Of a DNA stretch of 64,000 nt, positions 25,921-33,366 are shown piece after piece (the stretch's first letter is position 1; each line of letters opens with the position of its first letter). The stretch is from the NCBI RefSeq assembly GCF_042643145.1, contig NZ_JBHRSA010000015.1:7748-71747 (forward strand). The letters run 5' to 3'. The position numbers and the translations under genes are program-made. This DNA is from Virgibacillus_O xinjiangensis. GTDB lineage: Bacteria > Bacillota > Bacilli > Bacillales > Amphibacillaceae. The notes under the pieces are model-generated. The model was not told the DNA's origin and searched no databases. It was given only the letters and a program-made list of their open reading frames with translations.

Positions 25921-27768
25921 TTGTGCGGGATAACAGGCATCATTGATAGGAAAAAGCCACTCTATCCGGAACGGCAAATCCTGCGGAAGATGACAGATAC
26001 ATTGATACTGCGGGGGCCGGATGACTCACAGGTTTGGATAGGCGGTAATGCAGCGTTCGGGCATAAACGGCTGGCTGTAGTGGATGTAGAAGGTGGGAAA
26101 CAGCCGATGACCAAGTCCAAAAATGGTTGTTCCTATACGCTTGTATATAATGGGGAATTATATAATACAGCAGAGCTTCGGCGTGAACTCCTTAAACGTG
26201 GGTATAGCTTCCAGACCACATCGGATACGGAAGTGTTGTTGACTTCCTATATGGAATGGAAAGATGAGTGTGTCGACCGCTTGAACGGCATCTATGCATT
26301 CGGCATCTGGGATGAACAGGAACAGCGCCTCTTTATGGCAAGGGATCGACTGGGAGTGAAACCGTTATTTTTCCTGGAGAAGGAAGGCAGGCTTCTCTTC
26401 GGTTCTGAAATAAAAGCGATTTTGAAACATCCAGATACCAAGGCGGAACTGGAACGGGATGGCATGGCGGAAATATTCGGACTCGGCCCATCCAGGACTC
26501 CGGGTCATGGGATCTTCAAGGACATTAGGGAGCTTCGAGGTGGCCATGTACTTACTTACTCAAAAGATGGGTTGAAAGTCTCGCGCTATTGGAACCTGGT
26601 GAGTGAAAAACATGATGATTCCGTAAATGAAACGGCATCCAATGTCCGAGATTTGTCTGTCGATGCGGTTCAGCGACAGCTGGTTTCCGATGTGCCGGTT
26701 TCCACCTTTTTGTCCGGTGGGCTGGATTCCAGTGCCATTACAGCGATAGCCGCTGATTATTTCCGTAAGGAGGGAAGGGGAGTGCTTCCAACCTTTTCCA
26801 TCGATTATGAAGGGAATGAGCAGCATTTTCAGGCAAGCAAGTTTCAACCTTCCACCGATCAGCCCTGGATAGATAAGATGGTGCAATACTGTTCGACCGA
26901 CCACCATGATGAAGTGATATCCGGTTCGGAATTAGCAGCATATTTGAAGGAATCCGTACGGCTCAGAGATCAGCCCGGCATGGCGGATATTGATTCTTCC
27001 ATGTTGTGGTTCTGCCGCAAGATAAAGCAACATACGACTGTCAGCCTCTCTGGGGAGTGTGCGGATGAGATTTTCGGCGGATATCCGTGGTTTCATGACC
27101 CTCATTCATCTAGTGACATTGGGTTTCCGTGGATGCGCTCACTTGACGCCCGGATTGATCTTCTTCACCCGGAATGGCAGAAGAAGTTGGACATGAAAAC
27201 ATATGTGCAAGACAGAAGCAGGGAAACACGTCGGGAGACACCACGGCTTGACGGGGAGAAAGAGCAAGATGCACGCAGGAGGGAATTATTTTATTTGAAC
27301 ATGCATTGGTTCATGGCCCAATTGCTGGACCGAAAAGACAGGATGAGCATGGGAGCCAGCTTGGAGGTCCGCGTCCCTTTTGCCGATCATAAGCTGGTGG
27401 AATATGTTTGGAATATCCCATGGGAAATCAAAATGCATGGCGGCAGGGAAAAGGGGATTTTGCGGAAAGCCTTGGAAGGGATATTGCCGGATGACGTCCT
27501 GTACCGGAAAAAAAGCCCTTATCCAAGAACTTTCCAGCCAGAGTATACGAAGGCTGCTGTAAAATGGATGGATGAAATCCTTGCCGACGCAGACTCCCCA
27601 TTATTCGAATTTTTGAAGCGGGAGAAAGTGGAGGCCATTAACCGTAGCGGAGGGAAGGAGTTCAAGGATCCGTGGTATGGTCAGCTGATGAAAGGCCCGC
27701 AATTGATTGCCCACTTATGCCAAATTGACTATTGGCTTCGTGAGTATGATGTAAAAGCCAGTAATTAG
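25921..27768 (+). CDS. asnO: Asparagine synthase (glutamine-hydrolysing), AsnO-type
   Basis: 615-residue enzyme making asparagine from aspartate, ATP and glutamine. Class II glutaminase domain begins at Cys2 (MCGITGII), with RGPDDS, GHKRLAVVD and YNGELYN; the synthetase domain has the PP-loop SGGLDSSAI at about 263-271. Length equals Bacillus AsnO, the sporulation-linked paralogue, more closely than AsnB. The start is TTG (25921) immediately before the catalytic Cys; AAAGGGTGA lies upstream. Monocistronic between terminators. Confidence 0.88.
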   Translation: MCGITGIIDRKKPLYPERQILRKMTDTLILRGPDDSQVWIGGNAAFGHKRLAVVDVEGGKQPMTKSKNGCSYTLVYNGELYNTAELRRELLKRGYSFQTTSDTEVLLTSYMEWKDECVDRLNGIYAFGIWDEQEQRLFMARDRLGVKPLFFLEKEGRLLFGSEIKAILKHPDTKAELERDGMAEIFGLGPSRTPGHGIFKDIRELRGGHVLTYSKDGLKVSRYWNLVSEKHDDSVNETASNVRDLSVDAVQRQLVSDVPVSTFLSGGLDSSAITAIAADYFRKEGRGVLPTFSIDYEGNEQHFQASKFQPSTDQPWIDKMVQYCSTDHHDEVISGSELAAYLKESVRLRDQPGMADIDSSMLWFCRKIKQHTTVSLSGECADEIFGGYPWFHDPHSSSDIGFPWMRSLDARIDLLHPEWQKKLDMKTYVQDRSRETRRETPRLDGEKEQDARRRELFYLNMHWFMAQLLDRKDRMSMGASLEVRVPFADHKLVEYVWNIPWEIKMHGGREKGILRKALEGILPDDVLYRKKSPYPRTFQPEYTKAAVKWMDEILADADSPLFEFLKREKVEAINRSGGKEFKDPWYGQLMKGPQLIAHLCQIDYWLREYDVKASN

Positions 27769-27820
27769 GAATGGAATTGTATGCAGGCGGATCCTTTCTC
27801 TGCCTAAGACATACAGGACA

Positions 27821-27857
27821 CCAAAAACCCTGCCGTTCTTCCGGCAGGGTTTTTGGT
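27821..27857 (+). terminator. Terminator after asnO
   Basis: Strong stem CCAAAAACCCTGCCG/CGGCAGGGTTTTTGG with a five-base loop. The flanking A and T runs make it usable in both directions. Confidence 0.9.
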
Positions 27858-27953
27858 GTTCCCAAGAAGTCCATTTAATTGGACAGTTTGCTTTTCAATT
27901 TTGGAGGTTGGGGGTATATTAATGGATGGGTCTTGAAATGAGGAGTGATTCTA

Positions 27954-28955
27954 TTGGTATTCGTAATATTTTTTCTTGCTGCTGCATTAACCGTCTATAC
28001 TGCCATGAAATTGTCCGAGTATGCGGACGTTATCAGTGAAAAGACCACGATGGGCGGTATGATTGTCGGAACCATCCTTCTTGCCGGGGCAACCTCCCTT
28101 CCAGAGGTGACTACCAGTTTCTCGGCGGTAGTGATTGGCAATATCGACATAGCGATCGGTAATATGTTGGGATCGAATTTATTCAACCTGCTGATTCTAG
28201 CTGTGTTTGACCTATTGTATCGAAGAAGACAGCTGTATCATCAAGCAGGGAGAAGCCATTTATTCTCAGCAGTACTTGGTTTGTTCCTGATGCTGGTTGT
28301 TACTTTGGCTCTCTTTTTGCGGATTGATTATACGATTATAGGCATTGGGGTGGATGCCCTTCTGGTACTTCTTATATACATTATTGGTATGGTCATCATC
28401 AGCCGTCTGCCTTCTGCCCCAGAACCGACAGAGGCACTGATGGGCGATGGTCCAGAGACGGAAACGAATGAACCGGCAAAAGACATGTCGATTAAAAAAG
28501 CGGTCATCGGTTTCATCATTGCTGCCATAGCCATCCTTCTAGCGGGGACCGTATTATCGATCACCGGTGATCAGATTGCAGTCATTACCGGTATGGGTTC
28601 AAGTTTTGTCGGCAGCTTCCTGATTGCAGCTACGACATCCTTACCGGAAGCTGTTTCCGTGTACGCTGCCTTGAGGCTGAAGAACATGAATCTTGCAGTA
28701 GGCTCGATCCTCGGAAGCAACATGTTCAACATGATCATCCTCGCAATATCTGATGCTGTTTACCAAGGCGGTTCCATATTGGCCGATGTTTCCCAGTCGA
28801 ATGTGTATACTGGAATTGCCATTACTCTACTTTCCGCGGTACTGATTTGGGCATTGCTGAGAAAGCGTTCAGCTTCTCTGTGGACATACAGCATCCCGTC
28901 AATGATAACAGTCATAGGATATTTCATCGTTTCCTATCTGTTGTTCCAAGGATAA
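27954..28955 (+). CDS. Sodium/calcium exchanger family (CaCA) membrane protein
   Basis: 333-residue polytopic protein with the two inverted alpha-repeats of CaCA exchangers: GATSLPEVTT with GNMLGSNLFNL in the first half and ATTSLPEAVSV with GSILGSNMFNM in the second. About ten membrane segments, with a short acidic cytoplasmic loop (about residues 160-185) between halves. It should exchange a cation (Ca2+, Na+ or H+) across the membrane. The TTG at 27954 follows GAGGAG at proper distance; a GTG at 27945 overlaps that site. Confidence 0.85.
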   Translation: MVFVIFFLAAALTVYTAMKLSEYADVISEKTTMGGMIVGTILLAGATSLPEVTTSFSAVVIGNIDIAIGNMLGSNLFNLLILAVFDLLYRRRQLYHQAGRSHLFSAVLGLFLMLVVTLALFLRIDYTIIGIGVDALLVLLIYIIGMVIISRLPSAPEPTEALMGDGPETETNEPAKDMSIKKAVIGFIIAAIAILLAGTVLSITGDQIAVITGMGSSFVGSFLIAATTSLPEAVSVYAALRLKNMNLAVGSILGSNMFNMIILAISDAVYQGGSILADVSQSNVYTGIAITLLSAVLIWALLRKRSASLWTYSIPSMITVIGYFIVSYLLFQG

Positions 28956-28967
28956 TCATCACGAGTA

Positions 28968-29003
28968 AAAAAGGGGTACCTCCTTCAATGGGTACCCCTT
29001 TTT
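28968..29003. terminator. Bidirectional terminator between exchanger and activase genes
   Basis: AAAAAGGGGTACC and GGTACCCCTTTTT form a 13-bp perfect stem. It overlaps the last bases of the minus-strand gene. Confidence 0.9.
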
Positions 29004-29715
29004 AGATGATTTCATAATTCAATATTTGTTCTGCGTTGGTGATACGGGCTACGGTCGGAGTTTTCATATCCTGGCTGATGCCACCTAGTAAGTTGCCATT
29101 CCGGTAGGGAACCACTTCAACCTTTTCTACGTTTCTTAAAGAGTGGATGAACTCAGAGAGAAGAATTAAATCCTCATCTTGGTCGCTGATGCCTGAAATC
29201 AGTTCATGGCGGATCCATACAGGGACGTGCTGTTCCGCCAAATGTTCAGCGAACTCCAGAATATGACGGTTGGTGATTCCGGTGAGTGCTTTATGTTTAA
29301 GAGGATTAATTTGCTTCAGGTTGAGCAGTACAAGGTCCGTTTTAGACAGAAGCTGATTCAGCTGCCGCAGGAAAAAATCGGATTTGGTGTAGCAGCTTCC
29401 AGCAGTGTCAATGGCTGTATGTACGCCGAGTTTCTTCAACTCACCAAAGAGTTTATTTAGAAATTTGGTATGGAGCAAGGCTTCACCGCCACTTACAGTT
29501 ACTCCTCCTCCCGAAGCTTGCAGGAACGGAAGATAGGTCGTCACATCCTCTATGATTTCTTCAACAGTAATATCCCTGCCTTCTGAAATTTTCCGGCTGT
29601 CCGGATGATGACAGGATTTACAACGCATCGGGCATCCTTGCATGATCAATAAATAACGGAGGCCGGGACCGTGATCTTTTGTACATGTCTGTATGGAATG
29701 GATTCGATCCTTCAT
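29002..29715 (-). CDS. Radical SAM glycyl-radical-enzyme activase (PflA-like), solitary
   Basis: 237-residue radical SAM protein. The 4Fe-4S motif is CPMRCKSC (CX3CX2C, about residues 28-35) and the SAM-binding GGE is in VTVSGGEALLH. The N-terminal RIHSIQTCTKDHGPGLRYL stretch matches pyruvate formate-lyase activating enzymes. The C-terminal region, usually LPYHxLGxxKW, reads VVPYRNGNLLGG followed by an unrelated tail, so the target may differ. No formate-lyase gene is within the window. RBS GAGAGGAG; monocistronic. Confidence 0.8.
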   Translation of the reverse strand: MKDRIHSIQTCTKDHGPGLRYLLIMQGCPMRCKSCHHPDSRKISEGRDITVEEIIEDVTTYLPFLQASGGGVTVSGGEALLHTKFLNKLFGELKKLGVHTAIDTAGSCYTKSDFFLRQLNQLLSKTDLVLLNLKQINPLKHKALTGITNRHILEFAEHLAEQHVPVWIRHELISGISDQDEDLILLSEFIHSLRNVEKVEVVPYRNGNLLGGISQDMKTPTVARITNAEQILNYEII

Positions 29716-29882
29716 CTGTTCTGCTCCTCTCGGAAACTTCTGTCCGCCGTAAATATGGCGCCGGACAGAAGTATAATATAAGGTATGTAACAGTTCTATA
29801 GGTTCAATATATCACAAGATGAGCCCTTCTACCGTGGAAAATATTACAATAATGTGTATATTACAAAGGCAAAAATTTGCAG

Positions 29883-29911
29883 ATGACAGAGAAGTGGCGA
29901 CAGTGTATAAT
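29883..29911 (+). promoter_or_regulatory. Promoter of the queF operon
   Basis: ATGACA (29883-29888), 17-base spacer, TATAAT (29906-29911). It lies just upstream of the preQ1 aptamer. Confidence 0.8.
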
Positions 29912-29929
29912 ATGAATGTTGAATACGTG

Positions 29930-29965
29930 AGAGGTTCTTAGTCCAACCCTCTATAAAAAACTAAG
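29930..29965 (+). ncRNA. PreQ1-I riboswitch aptamer
   Basis: AGAGGTTC, a short loop, ACCCTCT and the A-rich tail ATAAAAAACTAA reproduce the class I preQ1 aptamer consensus: P1 hairpin plus a tail that forms the pseudoknot. It is followed by a terminator hairpin and by queF and a queuosine-precursor transporter, the expected regulon. Binding of 7-aminomethyl-7-deazaguanine should favour termination. Confidence 0.93.
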
Positions 29966-29981
29966 CACTATTCATGAAATG

Positions 29982-30016
29982 AAGCCATGTGCCTTAGGAC
30001 ACATGGCTTTTTTATA
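29982..30016 (+). terminator. Riboswitch-controlled terminator
   Basis: AGCCATGTG and CACATGGCT around an eight-base loop, followed by TTTTTT, 17 bases after the aptamer. Confidence 0.88.
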
Positions 30017-30091
30017 TTTCAGCACATGATGGCATTTCTGTCAGATGGAAATCCAGAAACTATGGAAGGAAGAAGAGAAGGAGGAGATTGT

Positions 30092-30580
30092 ATGAAAAAA
30101 CAGGATGTATCTGAATTGACCCTGCTGGGGAACCAAGGTGTCAGCTATGATTTTGATTATAATCCCGAGGTGCTTGAGACATTTGAAAACAATCATCAGG
30201 ACCGTGACTACTTCGTGAAATTCAATTGTCCGGAATTCACTACATTATGCCCCATTACCAATCAGCCAGACTTTGCGACCGTTTATATCAGCTATATTCC
30301 CGACGTGAAAATGGTGGAGAGCAAAGCGTTGAAACTGTACCTCTTCAGTTTCCGCAACCACGGCGGTTTCCATGAGGACAGTATGAATATCATTATGAAT
30401 GATCTGGTTAAACTCATGGATCCACGGTATATCGAAGTGTGGGGGAAATTCACCCCGCGTGGTGGGATTTCCATCGATCCTTACTGCAATTACGGACGTC
30501 CTGGCACCAAGTACGAAAAAATCGCGGAACATCGGATGATGAACCATGATATGTATCCGGAAACCATTGATAACCGCTGA
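30092..30580 (+). CDS. queF: NADPH-dependent preQ0 reductase
   Basis: 162-residue QueF that reduces 7-cyano-7-deazaguanine to preQ1 in queuosine synthesis. The catalytic Cys and Asp are in CPITNQPDFA (Cys53, Asp60), and the SFRNHGGFHE stretch binds the substrate. The frame is open from 29987, but the ATG at 30092 has AAGGAGGAG and gives the family N terminus. It is under the preQ1 riboswitch. The Q synthesis genes queC/D/E are not in the window. Confidence 0.95.
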   Translation: MKKQDVSELTLLGNQGVSYDFDYNPEVLETFENNHQDRDYFVKFNCPEFTTLCPITNQPDFATVYISYIPDVKMVESKALKLYLFSFRNHGGFHEDSMNIIMNDLVKLMDPRYIEVWGKFTPRGGISIDPYCNYGRPGTKYEKIAEHRMMNHDMYPETIDNR

Positions 30581-30591
30581 TAGCGGGAGCC

Positions 30592-30610
30592 AGGGTTGGA
30601 CTAGAACCTC
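30592..30610 (-). repeat. Inverted near-copy of the preQ1 aptamer core
   Basis: Read on the minus strand this stretch matches 29931-29950 of the aptamer with one base missing (19 of 20). It lies between queF and the transporter gene. The pseudoknot tail is absent, so it is not a working riboswitch. On the plus-strand transcript it is complementary to the aptamer. Confidence 0.75.
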
Positions 30611-30634
30611 ACCTATGTACAGGGAGGATTAATA

Positions 30635-31276
30635 ATGTTTGTCTATTTGAATGCTTTATTTGTCGGGCTTTTAGTTGTTTCCAATATTCTTGGGGTAAAG
30701 CTTTTCAGTGTCGGTGAGTTCATTCTGCCGGCAGCAGTGATCGTCTATGTTATCACCTTTTTGGTTACCGATGTAATTGGTGAGGTCTACGGAAGGGACG
30801 CGGCAAGAAAAACCGTGCAGGCAGGTTTCTTTACCCAGGTGCTCGTGATGGTGTTCGTTTTTATTGCAATACAACTTCCTGCAGCACCTAATTTTGGCTT
30901 CCAAGCAGAATTCGAAACCATTCTCGGCGGCAGTTTCCGGGTCATGCTGGCCAGTCTATTATCTTATGTTGCCAGCCAGCATTTGGACGTGAGTCTTTTC
31001 CACCGGCTGAAATCCCACCATGGAGAGAAGAAACTATGGTTGAGAAACAATATTTCCACAGCTGCCGCCCAACTCGTGGATACCACCATTTTCATTGCGG
31101 TTGCCTTTTGGGGAATGGTACCGACAGGTGTTCTCCTTGGTATGATTGCAACCCAATATGTATTTAAACTGATCGTGGCGCTCATTGATACACCCATCGT
31201 CTATCTGCTGGTCTACATGGCCAGGAAACGCGGAACACAAGAGCAGTCAGAACTTGCCTTGCGTCATTCCTCCTGA
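30635..31276 (+). CDS. Queuosine precursor transporter (YhhQ/VUT family)
   Basis: 213-residue membrane protein with six or so hydrophobic segments. VTDVIGEVYG near residue 43-52 is the signature of the YhhQ/vitamin-uptake-like family, and QLVDTTIF is also conserved. It should import preQ0 or preQ1. Its position behind queF and a preQ1 riboswitch supports this. RBS AGGGAGG. The stop codon lies inside the loop of the following terminator. Confidence 0.9.
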   Translation: MFVYLNALFVGLLVVSNILGVKLFSVGEFILPAAVIVYVITFLVTDVIGEVYGRDAARKTVQAGFFTQVLVMVFVFIAIQLPAAPNFGFQAEFETILGGSFRVMLASLLSYVASQHLDVSLFHRLKSHHGEKKLWLRNNISTAAAQLVDTTIFIAVAFWGMVPTGVLLGMIATQYVFKLIVALIDTPIVYLLVYMARKRGTQEQSELALRHSS

Positions 31277-31292
31277 GGAATGACGTTTTTTT
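31262..31292 (+). terminator. Terminator overlapping the end of the queuosine transporter gene
   Basis: CGTCATTCCTC/GAGGAATGACG followed by seven Ts. The TGA stop (31274-31276) is within the hairpin. Confidence 0.9.
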
Positions 31293-31316
31293 ATGGGGCT
31301 GATTTTTAAAATTAAA

Positions 31317-31386
31317 TCAGCAGGGCATGGAGGAAATAGCAGAAGCGCAGAGTAATCAGCAGAAGGACGATTCCATCACCCTTTAT
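31317..31386 (+). repeat. Decayed short array of the 20-nt repeat family
   Basis: Units starting at 31317, 31337, 31356 and weakly 31376 (TCAGCAGGGC, TAGCAGAAGC, TCAGCAGAAG) keep a 19-20 base spacing and resemble the arrays at 48655 and 58722. No gene is visible between here and the glpK promoter; the rest of 31387-31550 is featureless AT-rich sequence. Confidence 0.55.
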
Positions 31387-31557
31387 TCGGATCTGAGGCC
31401 TTGCTCATAGAAACTGAAGGATCCTGCCGTAAGTTATTAAACAATCAACTTGTCCGATATTGAATAAGTACTTGTTTCCAAAAATTCTGCAGGGGGAATA
31501 TAGAAGTTTAAAATAGTATCAAGTATAACGGCTTACCGGGCAGATATATCCTGGAAA

Positions 31558-31580
31558 TAAAGCGCTTTAATTGCTATGAT
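31558..31580 (+). promoter_or_regulatory. CRE-like site and extended -10 promoter of glpK
   Basis: TAAAGCGCTTTA (31558-31569) is a perfect palindrome matching the CcpA catabolite-responsive element core. It directly precedes TGCTATGAT, an extended -10 box (TATGAT 31575-31580), so CcpA bound here would block RNA polymerase. Confidence 0.65.
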
Positions 31581-31633
31581 AAAGCAACATAATATTACGG
31601 CTGAATAATAATTGTATTGAAGGAGGAATTGGG

Positions 31634-33127
31634 TTGAAAGGTCAGTATATGATGTCGATTGATCAAGGTACAACCAGTTCGAGAGCCATACTCATTGATC
31701 ATTCAGGGGAAATTGTTGCCACAGGCCAGAAGGAGTTTGAACAGTTCTTTCCCCGTCCCGGTTGGGTAGAACATGACGCCAATGAAATTTGGACATCTGT
31801 GCTTGGCTGTATCGCCGATGTCTTAAGGAAATCGGAAATAGAGCCAAATCAGGTCGCAGGCATCGGTATTACCAACCAACGGGAGACAACTGTTGTCTGG
31901 GATCGGCATACAGGAAGACCGATTCACAAGGCCATCGTCTGGCAGTCCCGGCAGACAGCCGATATTTGCAGGAAGCTGGAGGAACAAGGCTATGCAGAGA
32001 TGATCAGGAGAAAGACCGGTTTGCTGATCGATCCCTATTTTTCCGGGACGAAGGTCAAGTGGATTCTCGACCATGTCGACGGTGCAAGGGAAAAGGCAGA
32101 AAAAGGAGATCTGCTATTTGGAACAATCGATACCTGGCTGGTGCATAAACTGTCGGGTGGGAAGGCACAGGTGACAGATTATTCCAATGCCTCCCGCACC
32201 ATGATGTTCAATATATATGACTTGCAGTGGGACGATGAGCTGTTGGAAATGCTGGATGTGCCAAAGAGTATGCTGCCGGAAGTCCGTCCATCTTCTGAGG
32301 AATATGCCAAGACAGTGGGCTACCATTTCTTTGGGCATGAGATTCCTATCGCAGGCATTGCAGGGGATCAGCAGGCAGCATTGTTCGGCCAGGCTTGTTT
32401 TGAAAAAGGCATGGCAAAAAATACGTACGGGACTGGCGGATTCATGCTGATGAATACAGGAGAAGAAGGTGTCAGTTCACAGCATGGTCTGTTGACGACA
32501 TTAGCTTGGGGTGTGGACGGAAAAGTTGAATATGCCTTGGAAGGGAGCATCTTCGTGTCCGGATCGGCCATCCAATGGTTGAGGGATGGTTTGCAGATTA
32601 TCCGGGACGCCTCGGAAAGTGAGACTTATGCAGAAAAGGTGGACTCGACGGAGGGCGTCTATATGGTCCCTGCCTTTGTCGGGCTTGGCACCCCCTACTG
32701 GGACAGTGAAGCTCGCGGAGCATTTTTCGGCATCACCCGAGGAACTAGAAAAGAACATATGATACGCGCCACTTTGGAATCTCTTGCATACCAATCACGT
32801 GATGTCCTTGATGCCATGGTGGAGGATTCCGGTATCGATCTGAAGACACTAAGGGTGGATGGAGGAGTCGTTAAGAACGATTTTCTCATGCAATTCCAGA
32901 GCGACATGCTTGGGGTTCCGGTGGAAAGACCGGCATTTCAGGAAACAACTGCACTAGGGGCGGCATATCTTGCCGGTTTGGCGGTAGGCTATTGGAAAGA
33001 CAAGGAACAGATAGCCCGCCAATGGCAGAACGAAAAAACCTTCCGTGCAGAAATGGACGACGATCACCGCGCTCGCCTTTATGCAGGGTGGAGAAAAGCA
33101 GTCGAAGCAGCGAGAGCTTTCAAATAA
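31634..33127 (+). CDS. glpK: Glycerol kinase
   Basis: 497-residue FGGY kinase that phosphorylates glycerol to glycerol-3-phosphate. SIDQGTTSSRAI at the N terminus binds the phosphate, GDQQAALFGQ and the DGGVVKNDFLMQ region complete the ATPase core. His231 in GYHFFGHEIP is the position phosphorylated by HPr in Gram-positive GlpK. TTG start after AAGGAGG. No glpF or glpD is adjacent, unlike Bacillus subtilis. A CRE-like palindrome at the promoter suggests carbon catabolite repression. Confidence 0.95.
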   Translation: MKGQYMMSIDQGTTSSRAILIDHSGEIVATGQKEFEQFFPRPGWVEHDANEIWTSVLGCIADVLRKSEIEPNQVAGIGITNQRETTVVWDRHTGRPIHKAIVWQSRQTADICRKLEEQGYAEMIRRKTGLLIDPYFSGTKVKWILDHVDGAREKAEKGDLLFGTIDTWLVHKLSGGKAQVTDYSNASRTMMFNIYDLQWDDELLEMLDVPKSMLPEVRPSSEEYAKTVGYHFFGHEIPIAGIAGDQQAALFGQACFEKGMAKNTYGTGGFMLMNTGEEGVSSQHGLLTTLAWGVDGKVEYALEGSIFVSGSAIQWLRDGLQIIRDASESETYAEKVDSTEGVYMVPAFVGLGTPYWDSEARGAFFGITRGTRKEHMIRATLESLAYQSRDVLDAMVEDSGIDLKTLRVDGGVVKNDFLMQFQSDMLGVPVERPAFQETTALGAAYLAGLAVGYWKDKEQIARQWQNEKTFRAEMDDDHRARLYAGWRKAVEAARAFK

Positions 33128-33140
33128 GAAAATGATTGAC

Positions 33141-33165
33141 AAGCCGGGATGCCATGCCCGGCTTT
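33141..33165 (+). terminator. Terminator after glpK
   Basis: AAGCCGGG/CCCGGCTT with a short loop; the T run is weak. Confidence 0.65.
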
Positions 33166-33260
33166 CTGCTGTTCCAAGTGTTCATCCCCTATAATCTGGC
33201 AAGTTTCTCCTTATAACTTTTCTTAGAAAAGAAATATTTATGACTTTCCAAAAAACCACC

Positions 33261-33324
33261 TACACAAACCCTATTAAGTATGCTAGAATAATTAAATTAT
33301 TAGAATCTTTACAGTTTAAACTGT
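33261..33324 (+). promoter_or_regulatory. ilvD promoter with a 14-bp palindrome
   Basis: Extended -10 TGCTAGAAT (TAGAAT 33284-33289) with a weak -35 TACACA (33261-33266) at 17 bases. ACAGTTTAAACTGT at 33311-33324 is a perfect palindrome about 20 bases past the expected start site, a plausible operator. No T-box is present before ilvD. Confidence 0.55.
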
Positions 33325-33366
33325 TATGAAAAATGAATGACAACTATTTGGAAGGTGGGTTACAGA

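Noticed and set aside
27821..27857. Small RNA gene between asnO and the exchanger
   Set aside because: Only a terminator hairpin is present, with no promoter upstream of it.
30592..30634. A second functional preQ1 riboswitch on the minus strand
   Set aside because: The A-rich pseudoknot tail is missing and no suitable gene follows on that strand.
33128..33366. T-box or other known riboswitch before ilvD
   Set aside because: No GGTGGTACC motif or terminator-antiterminator pair is present.
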